Of a stretch of 64,000 bases of DNA, positions 51,712 through 59,450 are shown piece by piece (the first letter of the stretch is position 1; each line of letters begins with the position of its first letter). The notes beneath the pieces were generated by a model. That model was not told the origin of the DNA, searched no databases, and saw only the letters and a list, made by a program, of their open reading frames with translations. Where the stretch lies: assembly GCA_013298625.1 (NCBI GenBank), contig JAAFIF010000013.1, positions 62,001-126,000 on the forward strand, written 5' to 3'. The translations under genes and the position numbers were made by a program. Origin of the DNA: Myxococcales bacterium. GTDB taxonomy: Bacteria > Myxococcota_A > Polyangia > Polyangiales > Ga0077539.

Positions 51712-53066
51712 CAGCGACGGTGTTCGTGATCGACGACGAGGCCTCGATGCGCTTCATGCTGCGCGAGGTACTCGAGGCACAGGGCTATCGGGTGCGGGCG
51801 TTCGCCGATGGGCGAGAGGCGCTCGACGCGCTCGACGAGGCGTCTGTTGTCGTGACGGACCTCGCGATGCCCGCGATCGACGGGATGGCGCTGCTGGCGG
51901 CGGTGCGCGAGCGAGATCGAGACCTTCCGGTGCTGGTGTTGACCGCGCGCGGAAGCGAGCGCGCCGCGGTCCTCGCGATGAAAGCGGGCGCGTACGACTA
52001 CCTGGCGAAGCCCGCGGACATCGACGAGCTTGAGCGGTCCGTGGCGCGCGCGGTCGAGGTTCGTGCGCTGCGAAGCGCGTCGCGGGCGCACGAGATCGAG
52101 CGCGCGGTGGGCAAGCCGCTGGTGGGCGAGAGCCCTGCGTTTTCTCGGCTCGTTCGAGACGCGCGGCGGGTCGGTGCCATCGGCGCTCCGCTGCTCTTGC
52201 GGGGCGAGACGGGGACGGGAAAAGAGCTCGTCGCCGCCCTCGTCCACGGCGCCAGCGCCCGCGCCAAGGGGCCTTTCGTGCGCTTCAACTGCGCGGCGAT
52301 CCACGACGAGCTCGCCGAGAGCGAGCTGTTCGGCCACGCGCGCGGGGCGTTTACGGGCGCGGTGCAAGCGCACGCGGGGTTCTTCTCTCGCGCGCACCGC
52401 GGGACGCTGGTGCTCGACGAGGTCGCCGAGCTCTCGCTCTCTGTGCAGGCCAAGCTGCTGCGCGCGCTGCAGTCGGGCGAGGTGCAGCCGGTCGGCGCGG
52501 GCCGGGTCGAGACCGTGGACGTCCGGGTCGTCGCGTGCACGCACCGCGACCTGCGCGCGGAGGTGAGCGCGGGGCGGTTTCGTGAAGACCTGTACTTTCG
52601 CCTCGCGGTGGTCGAGCTGGTGATCCCGCCGCTGCGCGAGCGGGTCGAGGACATCCCTGCGCTCGTTGAGTCGTTTCGACAGAGATTTTGCAGGGAGTAC
52701 GCGCTCGGTGACGTCGCGCTCGACCCGGCGTTGATCGACGCGCTCGCGCGGCGGTCGTGGCCGGGCAACGTGCGCGAACTCGAGAACTCCGTGGCGCGGA
52801 TGCTGGCCTTCGCGACCGGTGATCGCGTGGGCACCGAGGCGCTCGCGCGGCTCAGCGCGGAGCCTGCGCGCCCGAGCGACGCGGCGTCGACGAGCGAGCT
52901 CACGCTGCGCGAGCGCGTGTACGGGTTCGAGCGCGCGGCGATCGAAGCGGCGCTGCTCGAGTGCGACGCCAATCAGAGCGAGGCCGCTCGTCGGCTGGGC
53001 ATCACGCGCGCGTCGCTGATCGACAAGTGCAAGCGCTACGGGGTCGCCCTCGGCCGCGCGCGCTGA
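51708..53066 (+). CDS. NtrC-family sigma-54 response regulator
   Basis: 452 residues. Receiver domain with Asp51 (VVVTDLAMP) and DDE at 9-11; AAA+ sigma-54 interaction domain with GETGTGKE, GAFTGA (HARGAFTGAV) and VLDEVAEL; C-terminal Fis-type HTH (EAARRLGITRASLIDKCKR). It activates sigma-54 promoters once phosphorylated, most likely by the coupled kinase at 50425. GTG start overlaps the kinase stop. Confidence 0.96.
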   Translation: MTATVFVIDDEASMRFMLREVLEAQGYRVRAFADGREALDALDEASVVVTDLAMPAIDGMALLAAVRERDRDLPVLVLTARGSERAAVLAMKAGAYDYLAKPADIDELERSVARAVEVRALRSASRAHEIERAVGKPLVGESPAFSRLVRDARRVGAIGAPLLLRGETGTGKELVAALVHGASARAKGPFVRFNCAAIHDELAESELFGHARGAFTGAVQAHAGFFSRAHRGTLVLDEVAELSLSVQAKLLRALQSGEVQPVGAGRVETVDVRVVACTHRDLRAEVSAGRFREDLYFRLAVVELVIPPLRERVEDIPALVESFRQRFCREYALGDVALDPALIDALARRSWPGNVRELENSVARMLAFATGDRVGTEALARLSAEPARPSDAASTSELTLRERVYGFERAAIEAALLECDANQSEAARRLGITRASLIDKCKRYGVALGRAR

Positions 53067-53072
53067 GCGCGC

Positions 53073-54428
53073 TCAGGGGCAGGGGAAGAGCGCTTCGAGG
53101 TCCGCCGACGCGCGACCCGCTTGCGTCGTGGTGATCATCTCGCCAGCGCGCAGCTCGGTGACGACACGAGCGACGACCGCGGCGTTCGCGCTCGCGCGCT
53201 GCGAGGCCCACCAGCCGCGCGACCAACGCTCGAGGCCGTTGGCGAACAGCGGTCCCACGACGCCGAGCCACGCCGCGTGCGCTTGCCGTTCGAGCGCGCG
53301 CATGGGGTTGGCGTCGGTGCTCGCGAAGGCCCGCAAGCGCGACTGGACGATCAGCATGATGCCTCGCGTGAGGGCGCGGTCGAGCTGCAAGCGCGCTTGC
53401 TCGCGCAGCGCTTCGTTGGTCGAGGGCATCATCGAGCCGCCGTCCATCGCGCGCCAGCAACGCACGGCGAGCAGCGCGTCCCAGATACGGTCGTGCGCCG
53501 CTCGCCCAGCGTCGCCCAGGGCGAGCAGGTCGCGGGCGAGGCCGTACTGCATCGCGCCGTCGCGCGTCGCGCTGCCCGCGTAATAGCCGGCCGTCGAGTC
53601 GCAGTCCGCTGCCACCGGAGCGCACGTGAGCGACTCTTTGAACGTCGAGATGTACAGCCACCATTGGTACGAGGCCTGGAGGCGCGCTGCGTGGACGCGG
53701 GTCGGGCTCGTCCCCGCCATGCCTGCGGCGAGGGAGGCGTTGTAGACCGGGTTGAGCGCGATGGGGCCCGCGCAGTAGTCCATGTTGGCCATGGCGTTCG
53801 CGGCGGTGCCGCAGAAGTCCTGGTAGGTCGAGTTGAGCGTGAGCCCGGTCGGGACCGCGTAGTGCTCGTCCGCGCGACGCTGGTATCGCGTCGCGACCCC
53901 CGTGTCGCGAAAGAGAAACTCTGCGCTGGTGTTCGCGCCGGCGTCGCTCGACGTGGCGACGAACTCTTCGGGCGTCGGATCGCGGGTCGGGTCGAAGATC
54001 CTGCCTGCTCCTTCGAGCGCTCCCATGCGCGTCACGCGCACGGGGGCCGACGCGGACATGCTGAAATACGGGTACGTGTTCGCGTTGGTGACCGCCGTGC
54101 ACATGTTCCACGGAGCGGCCCACGAGGCCATGGCGGTGCGCGGCTGAAAGTCGCTCGCTGCAGGCGGACAGGGGACGGGCGTGGGCGCGTCCGGCGCCGC
54201 ATCGGCTGCGTCCGCAGCCGCATCGGTCGCATCCGGTGCGCTCGCCTCGGGCGTCGCCACGTCCGGCGCGGACACGTCCGGCGTCGCATCCATCCCCGGC
54301 GCAACGTCCGGAAGCGAGCTCTCCTGCGTCGCGTCCTGTTGCACGACATCGTTGCCGGGACGAGGCATCTCGCAAGCTGCTGCGAGCAAGCAAATCCCCA
54401 CGGACGTAAGCAATACACGTCGACTCAT
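53073..54428 (-). CDS. Lipoprotein downstream of a TonB-dependent receptor
   Basis: 451 residues: lipobox LLAAAC, then a spacer of Asp/Ala/Pro repeats (about 30-90), then an alpha-helical domain of about 350 residues with several Cys and Trp. It has no family I recognise. ATG 54428 has an SD (AGGGAG) six bases upstream; the in-frame GTG at 54443 is the alternative. It lies 42 bp after the TonB-dependent receptor gene on the same strand, so it may be that receptor's surface or periplasmic partner, perhaps in iron or another metal/cofactor uptake. Confidence 0.75.
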   Translation of the reverse strand: MSRRVLLTSVGICLLAAACEMPRPGNDVVQQDATQESSLPDVAPGMDATPDVSAPDVATPEASAPDATDAAADAADAAPDAPTPVPCPPAASDFQPRTAMASWAAPWNMCTAVTNANTYPYFSMSASAPVRVTRMGALEGAGRIFDPTRDPTPEEFVATSSDAGANTSAEFLFRDTGVATRYQRRADEHYAVPTGLTLNSTYQDFCGTAANAMANMDYCAGPIALNPVYNASLAAGMAGTSPTRVHAARLQASYQWWLYISTFKESLTCAPVAADCDSTAGYYAGSATRDGAMQYGLARDLLALGDAGRAAHDRIWDALLAVRCWRAMDGGSMMPSTNEALREQARLQLDRALTRGIMLIVQSRLRAFASTDANPMRALERQAHAAWLGVVGPLFANGLERWSRGWWASQRASANAAVVARVVTELRAGEMITTTQAGRASADLEALFPCP

Positions 54429-54470
54429 CGCGAACTCCCTCACGCTCTTCTCTGTTGTTCTACCGGTGGT

Positions 54471-56753
54471 TCACCAGCCCGCGGCGGCCTGGATCATCAA
54501 GCCGCGGCCGGGGCCGTTGACGCTCGATCCGTGCACTCGCCATGCCGAATCGAAGACGTTTTCGAGCACTGCGTTGACGCGCAACCAACGCGAGACGCGG
54601 GCTCCTGCGCGCAGATCGAGCACTCCGTATCCAGGCGTCCCCCCTGCGGGAATCCTCGGGTCGAGCGTGTCCTGGTACGCGAGCCTCGTCTGGTCCGTAG
54701 CCCAGCGAAACGCCGCTCCCACGTACGCCTCGCGCGTCACCGCGTAGCGCACCTCGGTCGTCCCCTGCAGCGGCGGAACCCTCGACATCGGCAGCGTCGG
54801 CGCCCCGAACTCGAGCGGGCTCACCGACTCGCCCCACGCGTAGCTCACCGTCGCGCTCGCCTCGATCTTGCCGAGCAAACGCACGCGCATCGACGCCTCG
54901 GCGCCGAGCACCCACGCGGGCTGCTTCACGTTGACGAGCGCGAGTCGCGTGCTCGACGCGGCGCAGAGCATCGCGCTCGGCCCACACTCGGCGAGCGTGC
55001 GCGGCGCGCGGATCATCGCGTCGTCGATGCGCGTCGCGTACGCCCACGCGTCGAAGTCCACCGGCAGCGAACGAAACCGCGTCCCCAGCTCGTAGGTGGT
55101 CGATCGCTCGGGGCCGAGGTTGGGGTTCTCCACTTGAAAACCTGGGCCGGTGAGCTGTCGCGACGTCAGGTCATCGAGGTTCGGCGGGCGAAATCCCTGG
55201 TCGATGTTGGCCATGAGCGACCAGTGATGCACCGGCTTCCACTCGACGCCCGCGCGCGCGACGAACGCTCCCCAGCCGCGGTTGATCCCGCGCGTGTTCG
55301 ACGCGCTCTGCTCTGCGGCCGTCGCGTGCGCGAACGCCCCGCGCGCGCCGGCGCGCACGATGAGCTGATCGCGCATCGCGACCTCGCTCTCGACGAACGC
55401 CCCGCCGTACCAATAGCTCGACCCGTCGACGTACTGCCCGCGCGGCTGATCGACGACGCGCCCGCTGAAGTTGTAGCGAACCCACTCGACGCTCTGCACG
55501 GTGTCCCGCCACGCGTCGAACCCGTAGCGCACGGTCATCCCCACGACGCCGTGACGGCTCAGCGCGAAGCGCGGCGTCGCGGCGCGCGCGCTCACGCCCA
55601 AGGTGTCGACCGAGTCGATCCAGCCTTGCCCCGAGAAGCCCGTCGGGTTGTCGAAGCGACGACGCTCGTGCGCGCGCTGGTAGGACACGGTCAACGACAG
55701 GTCGCGGATCGCCTCGCCGATGTCCCCGCGCAGCGACGCGTACGCGAGCGTGCGAAACTGCTCTTCGTAGCGCATGCACGCTTGATCGCTGGCCCACGTC
55801 GGCGCGCACAGGTCCGTGCGCGGCGCGTCGAACTGGCGATACCCGTACACCGCCGCGATCGCTTGCAGCCTGGCGTTGATGCGAACGTGCAAGCGCGCGT
55901 CGAAGGTCAGCTCGCGAAAGCCCGTCCCCTTCTGCGTGGCGCAGTCGTCCTCGAGCACCGGCGTGCGCGCGAGGCTGTTCTCGCCCAGCGATCGCACGCC
56001 GCCCTGACAGCGATCGACGCCCGTCGCGCGGGTCCCGTCCGCGTTGAGCCGAGGGTTGCCTCCGCCGCCGCGCAGCGGTCCCGCGACGCGATAGCCCGCG
56101 CCGCCCACGAGCGCGACGCGCTGGCCGAACTGGGCCTCGGCTTCGGCGCGGCCCCCCGGCGCGCTGTCAGCGCTCGTGTACGTGCCAAACGCCCGCGCGC
56201 GCATCGCGAACGTGCGCACCGACGGGTCGAACCGCGGCTCGATCGGCGCCGCGAGGATCACGCCTCCGATCGCGTCGCTGCCGTAGCGCACCGACGAGCT
56301 GCCGCGCTCGACGTCGATGTGGTCGACGCTGCCCGCGTCCACCGTGAAGAAATACTGGTTGGGCCCCTGGCGATACAGCCCGTTGTTGAGCCGCACGCCG
56401 TCGAACATCAGCAGCACCTGCTGCCCCGTCACGCCGCGCACGTACGGCGACGCCTGCGAGTGCGCCGTCTGCTGAACGCTCACCCCCGCGGTGTACCGAA
56501 GCGCGTCCGGCGCGCTGCGCACGACGCGCTCGTCCATGTCCCTGCGCGTCGTCTGCGTGCTCGCCCGGCCCGCGCGCGCGCCGTGCTGCCCGTTGCTGCT
56601 CGCCCCGCGGACTGTGGCGCCCGGCTCGGCCTCGTGCGCCGTGCGCGGCGAGCGATCCCGTCGCGCCAGCGCGCGCCGCTGCGCCGAGGCGTCGCCAGCG
56701 ATGGCCACGCCCGAGAGCACCAACAGCAACGAGAGCAACGACGAGCCGCGCAC
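54471..56753 (-). CDS. TonB-dependent outer membrane receptor
   Basis: 760 residues: signal peptide, plug domain (about 60-190, RSAPDALRYTAGVSVQQT, YVRGVTGQQVLLMFDGVRLNNG and the IDVERGSSSVRYGSDAIGGVI block), then a beta-barrel with ANIDQGFRPPNLDDL, NLGPERSTTYELG and the final aromatic GLMIQAAAGW. LNNGLYRQGPNQYFFTVD is typical of heme or hemoglobin-like receptor plugs, but substrate is uncertain. GTG 56753 is the start; the promoter is shared with pncA across about 265 bp. A lipoprotein gene follows in the operon. No TonB/ExbBD is in the window. Confidence 0.9.
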   Translation of the reverse strand: MRGSSLLSLLLVLSGVAIAGDASAQRRALARRDRSPRTAHEAEPGATVRGASSNGQHGARAGRASTQTTRRDMDERVVRSAPDALRYTAGVSVQQTAHSQASPYVRGVTGQQVLLMFDGVRLNNGLYRQGPNQYFFTVDAGSVDHIDVERGSSSVRYGSDAIGGVILAAPIEPRFDPSVRTFAMRARAFGTYTSADSAPGGRAEAEAQFGQRVALVGGAGYRVAGPLRGGGGNPRLNADGTRATGVDRCQGGVRSLGENSLARTPVLEDDCATQKGTGFRELTFDARLHVRINARLQAIAAVYGYRQFDAPRTDLCAPTWASDQACMRYEEQFRTLAYASLRGDIGEAIRDLSLTVSYQRAHERRRFDNPTGFSGQGWIDSVDTLGVSARAATPRFALSRHGVVGMTVRYGFDAWRDTVQSVEWVRYNFSGRVVDQPRGQYVDGSSYWYGGAFVESEVAMRDQLIVRAGARGAFAHATAAEQSASNTRGINRGWGAFVARAGVEWKPVHHWSLMANIDQGFRPPNLDDLTSRQLTGPGFQVENPNLGPERSTTYELGTRFRSLPVDFDAWAYATRIDDAMIRAPRTLAECGPSAMLCAASSTRLALVNVKQPAWVLGAEASMRVRLLGKIEASATVSYAWGESVSPLEFGAPTLPMSRVPPLQGTTEVRYAVTREAYVGAAFRWATDQTRLAYQDTLDPRIPAGGTPGYGVLDLRAGARVSRWLRVNAVLENVFDSAWRVHGSSVNGPGRGLMIQAAAGW

Positions 56754-56892
56754 GCAGTACCGATATCGACCGTACCGGTCTCGGCAAAAGGGCGCGTCCA
56801 GGGATTCCCGTAGTCGATTTCGGAATCGTGCTCGAGTTGCGCGAAGGGCCGTCGTCTCAGTCGGTCCAGCGAGGGAGAGTCTTAAGCGTGCC

Positions 56893-56921
56893 TTGACTTA
56901 GTTGCTGTGTGCAACTAACTT
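56893..56921 (+). promoter_or_regulatory. Predicted pncA-nrtR promoter
   Basis: TTGACT at 56893-56898 and TAACTT at 56916-56921, 17 bp apart, fit sigma-70-type spacing. The operator palindrome starts in the last base of the -35 box and runs into the -10. Gene start at 57019 is about 98 bp downstream. Weak -10 match. Confidence 0.45.
56898..56918. promoter_or_regulatory. 21-bp palindrome, probable NrtR operator
   Basis: Arms TTAGTTGC (56898-56905) and GCAACTAA (56911-56918) are perfectly complementary around TGTGT. The site lies between predicted promoter boxes of pncA and upstream of nrtR. NrtR regulators bind palindromes of about this length near NAD genes; that this one is their site here is inference. 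Confidence 0.6.
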
Positions 56922-57018
56922 TTGCTCTGTCGAGCCCGGTGCTGGTCACCGAGCTCGTCCGACACATCGGTCCGCCCGCGTTCGCGCTGAAGCCGCGCTC
57001 GCGAAGGAGCCCATCGCC

Positions 57019-57669
57019 ATGCGCAGAATCTACATCGACGTCGACACGCAGCACGACTTCTGTGATCCGACCGGCGCGCTCTTCGTCAAGGGCGCGGTCG
57101 AAGCCGCCTCCGTCAGCGCCGCGCTCGTCGCCCGCGCCGTGCGTGAGGGCGCGGCCATCGTCGGCTCGGTCGACTCGCACGCGCACGACGCGTGGGAGTT
57201 CGCCACCAACGACCGCCGCGGCCCCAACGGAGAGAAGCCCAACTTTCCTCCGCACTGCGTGAAGGGCACCCGCGGCTGGCTCAAGCTCGCAGAGACCCTC
57301 GCGGACACCTTCGCGTTCGTCCCCGTCGACGCGCCGTCGCCGCGCGTGCCCGAAGGCACCCGCGCCGTGTACTTCGAGAAAGAGGTCTACTCGCTCTTCG
57401 CCAACCCCAACGCCGCGCGCTGGCTCGAAATCGTGTGCGAAAATCAACCCGCTGACTTCGTCGTGTTCGGCGTCGCGACGGACTACTGCGTGCGCGCCGC
57501 GGCGCTCGACACCCTCGCGTGGGCCCGCGCTCACGCTGGCCCCGTCGCAGACAGCACCGTCACCGTCGTGTCCGACGCGATCGCCGGCGTCGCCCCCGCG
57601 AGCACCGAGGACGCGCTCTCGGCCATGCGCGCCGCGGGCGTCCGCTTCGTCCTCTCGTCGCAGCTCTGA
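57019..57669 (+). CDS. pncA: Nicotinamidase/isochorismatase-family hydrolase
   Basis: 216 residues. Cysteine-hydrolase signatures: catalytic Asp9 in IDVDTQHDF, the HCVKGT lysine motif, and nucleophile Cys157 in ATDYCVRAAA. SVDSHAHDAWEF is the likely metal-binding region. It is probably a nicotinamidase converting nicotinamide to nicotinate in the NAD salvage path; the NrtR-type gene immediately downstream supports that assignment over isochorismatase. SD GAAGGAG is nine bases upstream of the ATG. The NrtR operator candidate lies about 100 bp upstream. Confidence 0.85.
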   Translation: MRRIYIDVDTQHDFCDPTGALFVKGAVEAASVSAALVARAVREGAAIVGSVDSHAHDAWEFATNDRRGPNGEKPNFPPHCVKGTRGWLKLAETLADTFAFVPVDAPSPRVPEGTRAVYFEKEVYSLFANPNAARWLEIVCENQPADFVVFGVATDYCVRAAALDTLAWARAHAGPVADSTVTVVSDAIAGVAPASTEDALSAMRAAGVRFVLSSQL

Positions 57670-57678
57670 GCGCAGCCC

Positions 57679-58431
57679 ATGACCGACCATCCTCCGTTCG
57701 ACCTCGCGCGCTTCGAGAAGCCCAGCTTGACCGTCGACGTCGTCGTGTTCGCCATGCGCGAATCGCAGCTGCATTTGCTGGTGATCGAGCGAGGGATCCC
57801 GCCGTTCGAAGGGCGCTGGGCGCTGCCGGGAGGCTTCGTCTTGCCCCGCGAGACCGTCGAGCAAGCGGCGGCCCGCGAGCTCGAAGAAGAGACCGGCTTG
57901 AAGGACGTGTACCTCGAGCAGCTCTACACGTTCTCGACCCCCGATCGAGACCCGCGCGGCCGCGTCGTGAGCGTGGCGCACATGGCGCTCTTGCCCATGG
58001 ACCGACTCGACGACGCCGTCGTGGGCGGCAGCGACGCGCGCCGCGCCGAGTGGATCGCGCTGCCCGAGGCGATCGAGAAGGTCGAGCCCGCCGGCCTCGT
58101 CACGCCCGGCGCGAGGCCCCGCAAGAAGCGTGAGCCCCGCGAGCCGCACTTCGCGTTCGATCACGACGTGATCGTCGCCACCGCCCTCGCGCGCCTACGA
58201 GGCAAGCTCGAGTCGACGACGCTCGCGTTCGAGCTGCTGCCCGCGCAGTTCACGCTCACCGAAGCGCAGCGCGTGTACGAGGCCATCCTCGGGCGCGCCG
58301 TCGACAAGGTCACCTTTCGTCGACGGCTCACGCAGCTCGAGCTCGTCGAAGAGACCGCCGAGATGCGCCGCGGCGCGCACCGCCCCGCGCGGCTCTATCA
58401 AGCGGTCCCCCGAGACAGCCACTGGATTTGA
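57679..58431 (+). CDS. nrtR: NrtR-type regulator (Nudix plus winged helix)
   Basis: 250 residues. N-terminal Nudix domain (about 15-150) with an intact Nudix box of the form G-x5-E-x7-REL-x-EE-x-G (GFVLPRE... RELEEETGL). C-terminal winged helix (about 165-245) with LLPAQFTLTEAQRVYEAILG and DKVTFRRRLTQL, the NrtR layout. NrtR represses NAD genes and releases DNA with ADP-ribose or related nucleotides. An intact Nudix box suggests it could also still hydrolyse them. Nine bases after pncA; converges on crtC with 3 bp between stops. Confidence 0.88.
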   Translation: MTDHPPFDLARFEKPSLTVDVVVFAMRESQLHLLVIERGIPPFEGRWALPGGFVLPRETVEQAAARELEEETGLKDVYLEQLYTFSTPDRDPRGRVVSVAHMALLPMDRLDDAVVGGSDARRAEWIALPEAIEKVEPAGLVTPGARPRKKREPREPHFAFDHDVIVATALARLRGKLESTTLAFELLPAQFTLTEAQRVYEAILGRAVDKVTFRRRLTQLELVEETAEMRRGAHRPARLYQAVPRDSHWI

Positions 58432-58434
58432 AGG

Positions 58435-59445
58435 CTATTTCACTGCTCTGCGCGCGCGAAACGGCAGCATCTTCTGCATCGTCGGCAGCGCGAAGCGGTC
58501 GAGGTCGAGGTGCTCTCCGACCGCAGGCTCGCCCTTCGGCGTGCGCGCCGTGTACCGAGCGTAGAACGGTGAGCTCTCGACGCGCCGCACGTCGCGCAGG
58601 ATCGTCTGCTCGTCGACGCGCAGCGCGGCGGGCTCCATCAGCGTCCACGCGCCCATCGCGAGCTCCATCGCGCGCGGCTCGTCGCGGTGCGAGACGAGCG
58701 CCCCTGCGCGAGTGTGATCGATGTCGAGGACGCGCCGCGTCCCGTCGCGCAGCGCGCGGTCGTAGCGGATGCGCGTGCGGTCGCGCTCGTGCGAGCGAGC
58801 CCAGTGCCAGCGCGAAAACGCCGCGCCGAGCGGCTCGTCGCCGTGGTTGACGTCGTGGTAGCCGCTGCCCGAGAAGCGCAGGTTCGGCGAGCGAAGATCC
58901 ACCTCCACGCGGCAACGAGGCGCGACCGGAGCCCAGCGGTGCGCCCCCGCGCGGTCGAGCACGAAGGGGCCGTCTTGCGGGACCGCCGTGGGCCCGTCGC
59001 TGGTGAAGACCACGCGTCCTTCGAGGCCGAGCGGAAGCGCGTAGGTCGGCGGGCGGTCTGCGAGCGAGAGCTCGTACGCGCCGTCGCTGCGCTTGGTGAG
59101 CGCGCTGCGGCCGATGCACAAGCCGCGAGAGAGGTCGCCGTCGAAGCGGTCGTACTCCGAGAAGATCCAGCGCGACGCGCCGGTGCGCTTGCTCGTGAGC
59201 GCGACGTTGACCGCGCAGTGCTCGCTCGGGCGGGCGGGCTCTCCCTTCGCGAGACGAGAGAAATACCAGGGAGAAAACACGCTCCCGACGAAGACGATCA
59301 CCACGAGCGAGTGCTGTTCGTCGTCGCTGGTCGCGTCGAAGTACCACCATTGGTAGGCGCCGGGACGGGACGGGTCGATCACCAGGGACTCGTCGACGTC
59401 GCGCGCGCTGCGCGGGGGCTGCTGCGAAGTTGTGTCAGTGCTCAT
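58435..59445 (-). CDS. crtC: Carotenoid 1,2-hydratase-like (CrtC family) protein
   Basis: 336 residues matching the CrtC/hydroxyneurosporene synthase family: GAYQWWYFDATSDD near the N-terminus, FVGSVFSPWY, and GYHDVNHGDEPLGAAFSRWHWAR in the second half. It would add water to the 1,2 double bond of an acyclic carotenoid. ATG 59445 has an AGGTG SD six bases upstream; the GTG at 59454 overlaps the TGA of the desaturase gene. Last gene of a carotenoid operon with the CrtI-family desaturase and crtB. Confidence 0.85.
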   Translation of the reverse strand: MSTDTTSQQPPRSARDVDESLVIDPSRPGAYQWWYFDATSDDEQHSLVVIVFVGSVFSPWYFSRLAKGEPARPSEHCAVNVALTSKRTGASRWIFSEYDRFDGDLSRGLCIGRSALTKRSDGAYELSLADRPPTYALPLGLEGRVVFTSDGPTAVPQDGPFVLDRAGAHRWAPVAPRCRVEVDLRSPNLRFSGSGYHDVNHGDEPLGAAFSRWHWARSHERDRTRIRYDRALRDGTRRVLDIDHTRAGALVSHRDEPRAMELAMGAWTLMEPAALRVDEQTILRDVRRVESSPFYARYTARTPKGEPAVGEHLDLDRFALPTMQKMLPFRARRAVK

Positions 59446-59450
59446 GGGGT

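Noticed and set aside
53121-56813. Plus-strand frame of 1230 codons opposite the TonB receptor and lipoprotein genes
   Set aside because: It is Arg/His/Ala-rich with no domain, and lies antisense to two well-supported genes. It arises from high G+C at third positions.
56803-56828. GATTCC...GGAATC inverted repeat upstream of the TonB gene as a Fur-type site
   Set aside because: Arms are only 6 bp, the spacing is irregular and it does not match a Fur box.
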